A stretch of 64,000 nt of DNA. It comes from FEN-680 sp036845225 (GTDB lineage Bacteria; Actinomycetota; Geothermincolia; Fen-727; Anoxymicrobiaceae). The DNA lies in contig DAIUEJ010000003.1 of assembly GCA_036845225.1 (NCBI GenBank), positions 40,514 through 104,513 on the forward strand, read 5' to 3'. The position numbers and the translations under genes were made by a program. Below the pieces are notes generated by a model that was given only the letters and a program-made list of their open reading frames with translations, did not search any database and was not told the origin of the DNA. Position 1 is the stretch's first letter, and every line of letters starts with the position of its first letter. Shown piece by piece: positions 49,974 through 56,882 of this stretch.

Positions 49974-50333
49974 TCAGAATGCGTCCGGGAAGTGATTGAT
50001 GGAGGTAACCGCCCCGGACCTGTCCAGCATCACCGCTATCACGTCGAACCGGACTTCACCATGCAGGCCGCCCCCGGAGAGGTACTGCGCCGCGAGAGCG
50101 CGAATTCTCCTGGCCTTCTGTGGCGTGACCGATTCCTCGGGCTCGCCGAACTCCGTGCTCGTGCGCGCCTTCACCTCGGCAAAGACTGTGAGGGCTCCGC
50201 GGCGCGCCACGACGTCGATCTCTCCCGCCCGCACCCTCCAGTTGCGTTCGACTATCTCGAACCCGTCGTCCATGAGGAAGGCGCACGCCGCGTCCTCGCC
50301 CGCCCGGCCGAGCGCCCTCCGGTCAGGGCTCAT
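49974..50333 (-). CDS. yraN: YraN (UPF0102) endonuclease-like protein
   Basis: This 119-residue protein has the restriction-endonuclease-like fold of the UPF0102 family. Landmarks are LGRAGEDAACAFLMDDGFEIVERNWR, the metal-site pattern GEIDVVARR followed by TVFAEVKART (Asp, then Glu-x-Lys), and the late VRFDVIAV. The role is unknown; the family is thought to act on DNA or RNA. The ATG at 50333 lies inside the end of rnhB (11-nt overlap), and rnhB-yraN is a widespread pair. It is the last gene of the trmD-lepB-rplS-lepB-rnhB run. Confidence 0.93.
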   Translation of the reverse strand: MSPDRRALGRAGEDAACAFLMDDGFEIVERNWRVRAGEIDVVARRGALTVFAEVKARTSTEFGEPEESVTPQKARRIRALAAQYLSGGGLHGEVRFDVIAVMLDRSGAVTSINHFPDAF

Positions 50334-51180
50334 CTTCGGGCTCCCACAGTGGGACTTCCTCGGCGTCGGGCGACACGCTGGAGAACGAGAGCCTGTGCAC
50401 CTCGCAGGGTCCCAACTCGCCCAGGGCTTCCATGTGCTCTTCGGTCCCGTAGCCTTTGTTGTCCTCGAAGTTGTAGCGAGGGAAGCGGGAGTGCAGCGAG
50501 CGCATCACGCGGTCCCTTTCGACCTTGGCGACGATGCTCGCCGCGGCGACCGAGTGGAATATCTCGTCGGCGTGAGGGATCCCGTAGGTCGGGAAAGCGA
50601 ATCCGGAGAGCGTGAAGTGGTCCAGTATCGCCCGGTCGCAGTCGGCGGAGATGTCCAAGAGCGCATCGGCGAGGGCCTTCAAGTTGACCATCTGCAGGCC
50701 CCAGCGGTCGATGAGAGAAGCGTCGATGGACACGACGGCGATGTTCTTCGCCGTGGCGATGATCTCGAGGTACAACTCCTCGCGGCGCTCGGGGCTGAGC
50801 AGTTTCGAGTCGTTCACGCCCTCGACCTCCACCCCGGGGTCGAAGACGACCGCGGCCGCGTACAGCGGGCCCGCGAGCGCGCCGCGACCCGCCTCGTCCG
50901 CACCGCCGATGAAGACTGCGCCGTCCTCGCGGAAAAGGTCTTCGTTCGATGAGAGGCTCCGCTTCCGGCCCAGGGTCGTGTAAGCCATGTTCCGCACCGT
51001 GACCCTGGGGTCCCGTGTGAGGCGGCAGAGGAGCGGGATGTCAGGCTTATCCAGTGAGGACATGTGGTCGCGCAGTTCCTCGACCGACATGTTGACCGTG
51101 TCGATTGTGTCGGCGGGCGGCGGAGTGGCGTGGAACCACTCGGTTACCGGGGTCTGCCGAAGCGGCTCGGGGGCCACCAT
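50323..51180 (-). CDS. rnhB: ribonuclease HII with N-terminal extension
   Basis: RNase HII removes ribonucleotides from DNA. The catalytic part begins near residue 92 with FIGGADEAGRGALAGPLYAAAVVF (DEAGRG, first acidic pair). It continues with GVNDSKLLSPERREEL, AILDHFTLSGFAFP (third Asp), HSVAAASIVAKVERDRVM and YGTEEHMEALGELG. The first 90 residues form an extension with a helical DNA- or protein-binding look (VEELRDHMSSLDKPDIPLLCRLTRDPRVTVRNM), longer than in E. coli but known in some Gram-positive enzymes. The ATG at 51180 lies 37 nt inside lepB1, with GGGAGGG upstream. Later starts would remove the extension. Confidence 0.94.
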   Translation of the reverse strand: MVAPEPLRQTPVTEWFHATPPPADTIDTVNMSVEELRDHMSSLDKPDIPLLCRLTRDPRVTVRNMAYTTLGRKRSLSSNEDLFREDGAVFIGGADEAGRGALAGPLYAAAVVFDPGVEVEGVNDSKLLSPERREELYLEIIATAKNIAVVSIDASLIDRWGLQMVNLKALADALLDISADCDRAILDHFTLSGFAFPTYGIPHADEIFHSVAAASIVAKVERDRVMRSLHSRFPRYNFEDNKGYGTEEHMEALGELGPCEVHRLSFSSVSPDAEEVPLWEPEDEP

Positions 51181-51929
51181 CTGAGGAACACCCTCCCTAT
51201 TACTGCTCGGTAAGGAATGGGCCCGAAGAAACGGCTGTCGCGCGAGTTGGGCCGGTTGTCGCCCAGGCCATAGAACATGCCCCTGGGGACTTTCACCGGG
51301 CCGAAGTCGCTCGAGTCCGGGACGATGTACGGCTCATTGATGCGCTTCCCGTTGATGTACAACTGGCCCTTCTTGAGTTGCATGGTCTCGCCCTCGGTAG
51401 CGATGACGCGCTTTACGAACGGAGTGGTGCCCCTGTGCGCCAGGTGCAGGGTCTCCAGGATCTGCTGGATGGGCCAGTAGAACAGGTTCGTTGTGTTGAG
51501 CGAGCGTGGGTCGTCGGGCGGGTAGCGCCAGACGACGATGTCCCCGCGGCGCGGCTTGCGGAAGTAATAGGTCATCTTGTTCACCATGACCCGGTCGCCG
51601 ACCTGCAGGGTCGGGCTCATCGACGAGGACGGGATGATGAACGCCTTAAAGAAGAACGACTGGACGATGATCGCGACGAACGCCGCGATCAGAAGTATCA
51701 CGATTACTTCGCGAACGCCCTGCCAGAACGTGATGTTCTCGCCCTTGCGCTTCTCCTTGCGGGGTTTCCTGGGAGACTCGCCCTCCGCCTCTTCACCCAC
51801 CTGGGGCGTGGTGCTTTTCTCGTCGGGATATATCTCGTCGGGAGAGGGCTGTGGTGTTTCGGGTCCGGGTTTTGCTTCAGCGGGTGGCGGGGTCTCTTCC
51901 GTGGAGCCGGTGTTGTCTTCTTCGGCCAT
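51144..51929 (-). CDS. lepB: signal peptidase I, first paralog
   Basis: This type I signal peptidase removes signal peptides outside the membrane. The first 70 residues are a Pro/Glu-rich cytoplasmic tail that ends in a basic KPRKEKRKGE. One membrane helix follows (VREVIVILLIAAFVAIIVQSF). Catalytic landmarks are IIPSSSMSPTLQVGDRVMV (Ser of the Ser-Lys dyad), RRGDIVVWRYP, TPFVKRVIATEGE (Lys) and LGDNRPNSRDSRFFG (box E). All are intact. It is 261 residues with the ATG at 51929. The second copy lies on the other side of rplS. The two catalytic domains are close paralogs; the long tail is only in this copy. Confidence 0.95.
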   Translation of the reverse strand: MAEEDNTGSTEETPPPAEAKPGPETPQPSPDEIYPDEKSTTPQVGEEAEGESPRKPRKEKRKGENITFWQGVREVIVILLIAAFVAIIVQSFFFKAFIIPSSSMSPTLQVGDRVMVNKMTYYFRKPRRGDIVVWRYPPDDPRSLNTTNLFYWPIQQILETLHLAHRGTTPFVKRVIATEGETMQLKKGQLYINGKRINEPYIVPDSSDFGPVKVPRGMFYGLGDNRPNSRDSRFFGPIPYRAVIGRVFLRWWPPSRFGRPR

Positions 51930-51949
51930 CTATCGTGTCATCGCTCCGA

Positions 51950-52324
51950 TCAGCTTGTGAACTTCTTCTTCTTGACGCGGGCGGCCTTGCCGACCTTGTC
52001 CCGGATGTAGTAGAGCTTTGCCCGCCTGACGTCACCCTCCTGGACCATAGCGATGTCCTTGATGATAGGTGAGTGGACCGGGAAAGTGCGCTCCACTCCT
52101 ACTCCGAAGGAGATCTTGCGAACCGTGAAGGTCTCGCGGGCGCCTGAGCCCTGCCGCCTGATGACGAGCCCCTGGAAAGCCTGGGTGCGGGTGCGGACCG
52201 TGCGCTTCTCGCCGGTGCCGCTTGCTTCCTTGATCTCAATGGTCACCTTTATGGTATCGCCGGGCTGGAACGGGATGATATCCTCCCGCAACTGGCTTCT
52301 CTCGATTGTTTCAATCTCTTTCAT
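51950..52324 (-). CDS. rplS: 50S ribosomal protein L19
   Basis: L19 sits at the 30S-50S interface. The 124-residue protein has the family blocks FQPGDTIKVTIEIKE, RTQAFQGLVIRRQGSGARETFTVRKISFGVGVERTFPVHSPII and the C-terminal RRAKLYYIRDKVGKAARVK. The ATG at 52324 follows GGGAGAAAACC. In the classic rpsP-rimM-trmD-rplS operon it directly follows trmD; here lepB2 is inserted between them and lepB1 follows. A promoter of its own is likely (52360-52388). Confidence 0.97.
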   Translation of the reverse strand: MKEIETIERSQLREDIIPFQPGDTIKVTIEIKEASGTGEKRTVRTRTQAFQGLVIRRQGSGARETFTVRKISFGVGVERTFPVHSPIIKDIAMVQEGDVRRAKLYYIRDKVGKAARVKKKKFTS

Positions 52325-52359
52325 GGTTTTCTCCCGGAATCGAGCGCAAGGACTCGATA

Positions 52360-52388
52360 ACTATAGCAGAAGACCTGGTATCCACCAA
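52360..52388 (-). promoter_or_regulatory. rplS: probable promoter of rplS
   Basis: On the minus strand TATAGT (-10, 52360-52365) and TTGGTG (-35, 52383-52388) are 17 nt apart in the 101-nt gap after lepB2. The leader would be about 30 nt. Confidence 0.55.
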
Positions 52389-52425
52389 CTTGGACGTAAG
52401 CCGTAGTGCATCCGGTTCGGCGCAG

Positions 52426-53049
52426 TTACCCGCGGGGCCTGCCGAAGCTGCTCACGGGCCACCACTTGAGGAAAGCCCGCCCGATGACGGCGCGGACAGG
52501 CACCGGGCCGAAGGCGCGGCTGTCCCGCGAGTTCGGACGGTTGTCTCCCATTACGAAGAGCTTGCCCTTCGGCACTTTGTAAGGCCCGTAATCACTGTAA
52601 TCCCTGACGATGTAGGGCTCGTTCACCCGCTGTCCGTTTATGTAGAGCAGGCCTCGCTTCAACTCGATGGTCTCCCCCTCCGTGGCGATCACCCTCTTCA
52701 CAAAGGGAGGCGAGCCCGTCTGGTGCGTGAGGTGAAGTGTCTCGCCTATCTGCTCGAAAGGCCAGTAGAACAGGTTGTTCGTGTTCAGTGACTTCGGGTC
52801 GCCCGGAGGGTAACGCCACACCACGATGTCTCCCCGCCGGGGCTTGCGGAAGTAGTACGTCACCCTGTCGGTGAAGAGCCTGTCGCCCACCTTGATGGTC
52901 GGGCTCATCGACCCGGAGATCACCATCACCGGCTTGATGACAAACGACTGCAGCATTATGGCGATGACGACCGCGATGAAGAGGATGGCCACCAGCTCGA
53001 GGATGGAGCGCCAGATCGAGACCGGTTCCCCCTGCTGCCGGGCCGTCAC
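52426..53049 (-). CDS. lepB: signal peptidase I, second paralog
   Basis: This 207-residue compact copy starts with GTG at 53049, overlapping the trmD stop (GTGA) and preceded by GGAGGAAG. The membrane helix is SILELVAILFIAVVIAIMLQSF. Catalytic segments are VISGSMSPTIKVGDRLF (Ser), RRGDIVVWRYPPGDPKSLNT, PPFVKRVIATEGE (Lys) and VMGDNRPNSRDSRAFGPVP. Much of the domain matches the paralog at 51144-51929 block by block, including FRKPRRGDIVVWRYPP. It lacks the long acidic tail. It may be the housekeeping enzyme because of its tight coupling to trmD, but this is a guess. Confidence 0.95.
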   Translation of the reverse strand: MTARQQGEPVSIWRSILELVAILFIAVVIAIMLQSFVIKPVMVISGSMSPTIKVGDRLFTDRVTYYFRKPRRGDIVVWRYPPGDPKSLNTNNLFYWPFEQIGETLHLTHQTGSPPFVKRVIATEGETIELKRGLLYINGQRVNEPYIVRDYSDYGPYKVPKGKLFVMGDNRPNSRDSRAFGPVPVRAVIGRAFLKWWPVSSFGRPRG

Positions 53050-53750
53050 CGCTCTTCCTCCAGGAGGTCGGGCCGCCGCTCTCGGGTGCGCTCGAGAGCC
53101 TGCTGCTCGCGCCACTCCTTGATTCGCGCGTGGTCGCCGCTCACCAGGACGTCCGGCACCCCCCAGCCGCGGAACTCGGCGGGCCGGGTGTAGTGCGGGT
53201 ACTCGAGGCGCCCGGCGGCGAAGGACTCCTCCGAAAGGCTCTCCTCGTTGCCGAGGGCTCCGGGCAGGAGCCGCGCCACCGCCTCGAGCACTGCCGCCGC
53301 GGCTATCTCGCCTCCGGAGAGCACGAAGTCCCCGAGGGAGATCTCGTGGCCGGCGATGTGCTCCCTGATGCGCTCGTCTACTCCTTCGTACCGTCCGCAG
53401 ATGAAGACGAGCGTCTGCTCATGTGAAAGCGCCCTCGCCCGGGCCTGATCGAAGCGCTTGCCCTGGGGCGTCAGCAGGATGACCGGAAAGCGGTCGCGCA
53501 GGCTCGCGGCGTCCGCGTCGAAGATGCTCTCCAGCGCTTGCGCCACAACGTCCACGCGCAGCACCATGCCCGGGCCGCCGCCGTAAGGGCAGTCGTCCAC
53601 CTTGTGGTGCGGATCGGGGGAAAGCGCGTGCAGGTCGTGCACGTGCACTTCGATGGCGCCGGCGTCCTGCGCCCTCTTCATGATGCCTGCGGCCAGCGGC
53701 GAGGCGAGCATCTCCGGCAGCGTGCAGAAGACGTGGGCTTCCAGGGTCAT
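53046..53750 (-). CDS. trmD: tRNA (guanine-N1)-methyltransferase TrmD
   Basis: TrmD methylates G37 of tRNAs that read CNN codons and so protects the reading frame. The 234-residue SPOUT enzyme has DDCPYGGGPGMVL, the knot segments LLTPQGKRFDQ and FICGRYEGVDERI, then EISLGDFVLSGGEIAAAAVLEAVARLLPG and the end of the domain around HYTRPAEFRGWGVPDVLVSGDH. All are intact. The ATG at 53750 overlaps the rimM stop (ATGA), and its own stop overlaps lepB2, so rimM-trmD-lepB2 is coupled. Confidence 0.97.
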   Translation of the reverse strand: MTLEAHVFCTLPEMLASPLAAGIMKRAQDAGAIEVHVHDLHALSPDPHHKVDDCPYGGGPGMVLRVDVVAQALESIFDADAASLRDRFPVILLTPQGKRFDQARARALSHEQTLVFICGRYEGVDERIREHIAGHEISLGDFVLSGGEIAAAAVLEAVARLLPGALGNEESLSEESFAAGRLEYPHYTRPAEFRGWGVPDVLVSGDHARIKEWREQQALERTRERRPDLLEEER

Positions 53751-54286
53751 GGGGCCATCCCCTCGAGCAGGCTCACAGTTATCACTCTTTTCTCCAGGTC
53801 AACTTCTACGATGAACTCCTCGACCAGCGGCACACTGAACTCCGCGCCGTCGCCGGCCTCCGCGACGAGCAGGTCCTGCGCCTCGCGGCATAGCACGTCC
53901 GACACCACGCCGAGTTCATTGCCGGCCTCGTCGTTCACCTTCATACCGATGAGGTCATGCGCCCAATACTCGCCTTGGGCGAGCGGCGAGGCGTCGCATG
54001 CGGGGATCATCAGGTATTTCCCGCGCAGCCTCTCGGCGGCATCGATGTCGCAGACGCCCTCGAGCGTCACCAGCAATCGCCCTTTGTGGGGGCCCCCGCT
54101 GGCGAGCGTCACCTCCCGGTACTCCGACGGCCCGTGCTCGAGGAGCATCCTGCTGCCGGCCGAGAACCGCTCAGGCCAGTCCGAGAGCGCCTCCACGACA
54201 AGGGCCCCACGGATTCCGTGGGGCCTCAATATCTTACCTACCGCCAGGAGACCCTCACCTCCCGGCTCCGATTCCCTGTCGCTCAA
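53747..54286 (-). CDS. rimM: 16S rRNA processing protein RimM
   Basis: RimM assists maturation of the 30S head with S19. The 179-residue protein has the N-terminal barrel (LLAVGKILRPHGIRGALVVEALSDWPERF) and the PRC-barrel domain (EYWAHDLIGMKVNDEAGNELGVVSDVL, then FSVPLVEEFIVEVDLEKRVITV). The start is TTG at 54286, overlapping the khpA stop (TTGA). It lies in the standard order rpsP-khpA-rimM-trmD. Confidence 0.95.
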   Translation of the reverse strand: MSDRESEPGGEGLLAVGKILRPHGIRGALVVEALSDWPERFSAGSRMLLEHGPSEYREVTLASGGPHKGRLLVTLEGVCDIDAAERLRGKYLMIPACDASPLAQGEYWAHDLIGMKVNDEAGNELGVVSDVLCREAQDLLVAEAGDGAEFSVPLVEEFIVEVDLEKRVITVSLLEGMAP

Positions 54287-54513
54287 TCCAGGATCTCTAC
54301 TATCGCGTTCTTTCCCTGCTTGGTGGCCGCCGCCTTGACGAGCGTCCTCAGGGCCTGAGCGATCCTGCCCTGCTTGCCGATGACTTTGCCTATGTCATCG
54401 ACGTGCACTCTGAGCTGCAGGATGACCGACCTCTCACCTTCGATGACATCGACGTGCACATCTTCGGGGTTGTCAACCAGAGCTTTGGCAAGGTACTCAA
54501 GAAGGTCCTTCAT
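54283..54513 (-). CDS. khpA: KH-domain RNA-binding protein KhpA
   Basis: KhpA is a small KH-domain protein; in firmicutes it partners with KhpB/EloR and influences cell elongation and small RNAs. The 76-residue product begins MKDLLEYLAKALVDNPEDVHVDVIEG and has the KH core HVDDIGKVIGKQGRIAQALRTLVKAAATKQGK with the GKxGR loop. I chose the ATG at 54513 because GGAGG lies 8 nt upstream. It sits between rpsP and rimM, its usual place in Gram-positive genomes. No khpB is visible in the window. Confidence 0.94.
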   Translation of the reverse strand: MKDLLEYLAKALVDNPEDVHVDVIEGERSVILQLRVHVDDIGKVIGKQGRIAQALRTLVKAAATKQGKNAIVEILD

Positions 54514-54551
54514 GTCCGAGCCTCCAGTCATCGACGGGGTACAGGTTGCCG

Positions 54552-54818
54552 CTACTGTTCCTTGGAAGTCTGAAACTGCTCCCATACGCCTTTGATCTTC
54601 ATGAGGTTCTGGACCTGGCGCGAGGGCTGTGCCCCCTGCCCGAGCCAGTAAAGCGAGCGCTCTCCGTTGAGCTCTATCGTCGATGGTTCCGTCTTCGGGT
54701 CATAGTAGCCAAGCGACTCGATGTAGCGCCCGTCGCGGGGCATGTGTGAGTCAGCGACCACGATTCGGTAGACCGGCTGCTTCTTCTTTCCCATTCTGCG
54801 CAAACGTATTCTGACCAA
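54552..54818 (-). CDS. rpsP: 30S ribosomal protein S16
   Basis: S16 helps early assembly of the 30S body. The 88-residue protein reads VRIRLRRMGKKKQPVYRIVVADSHMPRDGRYIESLGYYDPKTEP (typical N-terminal two thirds) and ends in a short EQFQTSKEQ tail. I chose the TTG at 54818: it gives exactly the family N-terminus and has AAAGGAGGG just upstream, while no ATG is available. A possible extended -10 lies about 24 nt before it. A MITE-like element separates it from ffh. Confidence 0.97.
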   Translation of the reverse strand: MVRIRLRRMGKKKQPVYRIVVADSHMPRDGRYIESLGYYDPKTEPSTIELNGERSLYWLGQGAQPSRQVQNLMKIKGVWEQFQTSKEQ

Positions 54819-54841
54819 TCGCCCTCCTTTGATTTGCCCAC

Positions 54842-54850
54842 ATTCTAACA
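54842..54850 (-). promoter_or_regulatory. possible extended -10 of rpsP
   Basis: On the minus strand TGTTAGAAT lies 24-32 nt before the rpsP TTG and just inside the gap after the MITE-like element. The same TGTTA(TA)GAATGTGG string precedes lemA. No clear -35 is seen. Confidence 0.3.
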
Positions 54851-54862
54851 GAACCCGTGGCC

Positions 54863-55026
54863 TAGTGCTCCGTCCCACAGGTAGCTTGAGTACCGAGAGC
54901 GTCGGGGCGCCGTGCCCGCAAGGCGCGCGACCGAGTTGTACTCGGTGAGACTCCGAGGGAGCGGAACGCTGCAGGCGTGGATGCAGCGACGCTCGAATGC
55001 CAAGGCACCTGTGGGGCCTAGCACTA
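54863..55026. mobile_element. MITE-like element, copy 3 (164 nt, rpsP-ffh gap)
   Basis: The left end TAGTGCTCCGTCCCACAG matches the other copies; the right end CTGTGGGGCCTAGCACTA is partly decayed. The reverse complement of the interior aligns with copy 1 along its whole length (shared blocks include CCTTGGCATTCGA, GTTCCGCTCCCTCGGAGT and GCGCGCCTTGC). Copy 3 is therefore inserted in the opposite orientation. On the minus strand its terminal TAG is the stop codon of ffh. Confidence 0.85.
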
Positions 55027-56358
55027 AAAGGGGAACAACCGCTTGAGCATGCCCATGCTGCCGCCGCCCTTGCCCGTGAAAGCCTTTAACATCTTCTGCA
55101 TCTGTCCGAACTGCTTGACCAGCTGGTTCACGTCCTGGGTGGTGGTGCCGCTGCCCGCCGCTATCCGCCGCCGCCGGCTCGCGTTGAGCACGTGGGGGTT
55201 CTTTCTCTCTTCGCGAGTCATCGAGTGGATGATGGCTTCTATCTTGCCGAGCTGGCGGTCGTCCACGGCCAGCCCCTCCTGGCGAGCGAGGCCTCCCATG
55301 CCCGGGACCATCTCGAGGACCTTCGAAAGGCCCCCCATCTGGCGCAGCTGCTGCATCTGCTCGAGGAAGTCGTCGAAGTCGAACTTCTGCTTGCGCAGCT
55401 TCTCTTCCAGCTTGCGCGCTTTCTCCTCGGTCATGGTCTCTTCGGCCTTCTCCACCAGGGTGACGATGTCGCCCATGCCGAGGATGCGGGACGACACGCG
55501 GTCGGGATAGAAGACCTCGAGGTCGTCCATCTTCTCGCCGATGGAAGCGAGCTTGATGGGCTTGCCGGTGACGGCCTTCATGGAGAGGGCCGCGCCGCCG
55601 CGCGCGTCGCCGTCCATCTTGGTGATGAGGATGCCTTCGAAGTCGATCTTCTCCAGGAAGGCGAGCGCCACGTTGACCGCGTCCTGCCCGGTCATGGCGT
55701 CGACGACCAGCAGCGTCTCGCTCGGCTCGATCGAAGCGCTGATGTCCACCAGCTCCTGCATCATCTCTTCATCGATGTGCAGGCGCCCGGCGGTGTCGAG
55801 GATCACGACGTCGTTGCCTGCGCGGGCCGCCTCCTTGACAGCCTCCTCGGCTATCTCCTGCGCGCTCTTGTGCTTGTAGTAAGCGACCGGGACGTCGACC
55901 TGCTGCCCGAGCTGCTGGAGCTGGTCGACCGCGGCCGGCCGGTAGACGTCGGCGGCGACCAGCATCGGGGTGCGCCCCTGTCGGCGCAGGAGGACGGCGA
56001 GCTTCGCCGCGGCGGTGGTCTTGCCGCTCCCCTGCAGGCCGACCAGCATGATGACGGACGGGGGGTGGGGCGCGAAGTTGAGCTCCTGCTCCTTGCCGCC
56101 AAGGATCTCGGTCATCTCGTCGTAGACGATCTTCACGACCTGCTGTGCCGGTGTGACGCTCTTTACGACCTCTTCGCCGATGGCGCGCTCTCTGACCCGA
56201 TCGATGAACTGCTTCACGACCTTGAAGTTGACGTCGGCCTCGAGCAGCACGAGGCGTATCTCGCGCATCGCCGCGTCGACGTCTTTCTCTGTCAGCTTCC
56301 CGCGGCCGCGAAGCCTGGTGAATACTTCCTGGAGCCTGTCGCCCAGGCTGTCGAACAT
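55024..56358 (-). CDS. ffh: signal recognition particle protein Ffh
   Basis: Ffh binds signal peptides and 4.5S RNA and docks on FtsY. The 444-residue protein has an N domain (MFDSLGDRLQEVFTRLRGRGKL), then the G domain with GLQGSGKTTAAAKLA (about 106-120), ADVYRPAAVDQLQQLG, ILDTAGRLHID and LITKMDGDARGGAALS. The Met-rich M domain has FLEQMQQLRQMGGLSKVLEMVPGMGG and the RNA-binding RRRRIAAGSGTTTQDVNQLVKQF-type helix (SRRRRIAAGSGTT). It starts with ATG at 56358 after GAGGAGC. The TAG stop is part of the MITE-like element. FtsY lies about 2.4 kb upstream. Confidence 0.97.
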   Translation of the reverse strand: MFDSLGDRLQEVFTRLRGRGKLTEKDVDAAMREIRLVLLEADVNFKVVKQFIDRVRERAIGEEVVKSVTPAQQVVKIVYDEMTEILGGKEQELNFAPHPPSVIMLVGLQGSGKTTAAAKLAVLLRRQGRTPMLVAADVYRPAAVDQLQQLGQQVDVPVAYYKHKSAQEIAEEAVKEAARAGNDVVILDTAGRLHIDEEMMQELVDISASIEPSETLLVVDAMTGQDAVNVALAFLEKIDFEGILITKMDGDARGGAALSMKAVTGKPIKLASIGEKMDDLEVFYPDRVSSRILGMGDIVTLVEKAEETMTEEKARKLEEKLRKQKFDFDDFLEQMQQLRQMGGLSKVLEMVPGMGGLARQEGLAVDDRQLGKIEAIIHSMTREERKNPHVLNASRRRRIAAGSGTTTQDVNQLVKQFGQMQKMLKAFTGKGGGSMGMLKRLFPF

Positions 56359-56390
56359 GGTTGCTCCTCAGTTATCCGGTCGAATCAGGG

Positions 56391-56399
56391 ATTGTATCA
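56391..56399 (-). promoter_or_regulatory. probable extended -10 promoter of ffh
   Basis: On the minus strand TGATACAAT (extended -10 with TACAAT, 56391-56396) lies about 33 nt before the ffh ATG. No good -35 is seen. Confidence 0.4.
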
Positions 56400-56468
56400 T
56401 TATGCGCCTTCCGACTGAAGGACGTCAGTGGGGTGGGGTGGCTGGCAGGCGCCGGGTTATGAGCAGAT

Positions 56469-56510
56469 GCGAAAAGCGCCCGCTCACAGGCGGGCGCTTC
56501 AGATTTCGCA
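56469..56510 (-). terminator. rho-independent terminator after the zinc-ribbon gene
   Basis: On the minus strand AGCGCCCGC and GCGGGCGCT (9-bp stem, 6-nt loop, 56475-56498) are followed by TTTTCG. Outer TGCGAAA/TTTCGCA arms extend the palindrome. Confidence 0.8.
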
Positions 56511-56521
56511 ATCTATGAGAG

Positions 56522-56668
56522 CTAGGCTTTCCCGGTGATCTTGAAGACCTTGGTCCCGCACTTGGTGCAGGTACCCTTCTGCGCCTTCATCTTGTTCTTC
56601 ATGATGATCTCTTCGGGATCCTTTATCTCCACCTTCTCCTTGCACTTCACGCAATATGCCTCAGCCAT
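56522..56668 (-). CDS. DUF5679-like zinc-ribbon miniprotein
   Basis: This 48-residue protein (MAEAYCVKCKEKVEIKDPEE... then KGTCTKCGTKVFKITGKA) is one zinc ribbon with CxxC pairs at about residues 6-9 and 36-39. It matches the DUF5679 pattern seen in chloroflexi, actinobacteria and archaea. The function is unknown; a role in nucleic acid or protein binding is only suggested by the fold. The ATG at 56668 has a near-perfect AAAGGAGGT 5 nt upstream, implying strong expression. It is monocistronic: its own terminator follows at once, and the next gene upstream is divergent. Confidence 0.88.
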   Translation of the reverse strand: MAEAYCVKCKEKVEIKDPEEIIMKNKMKAQKGTCTKCGTKVFKITGKA

Positions 56669-56843
56669 TGGACCTCCTTTTCGCTCGGAACCCCCCGGAT
56701 TCACGAGTCAAACTCCACACGTACAAACTTTGGACGCTCGCGCAAATATACCTTTGACCTCTTCGGGCGGTCAACCGGGGGCGTCGAGGCGGCGCTCGAG
56801 CCGGAGGGCCCGCGTACGCGAGCTGAGGGCGCCACTCGGGCGG

Positions 56844-56852
56844 TGCTATACT
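56844..56852 (+). promoter_or_regulatory. possible extended -10 promoter of the LUD gene
   Basis: TGCTATACT gives an extended -10 (TATACT, 56847-56852) about 30 nt before the ATG. The -35 region is poor. Confidence 0.4.
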
Positions 56853-56882
56853 TGTCCGAAGCTCAAGAGAAGGGGATGCGAC

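Noticed and set aside
56535..56882. Extension of the LUD frame upstream to 56535
   Set aside because: It would run antisense through the zinc-ribbon gene. The ATG at 56883 has a purine-rich site and a nearby -10 box and matches the domain start.
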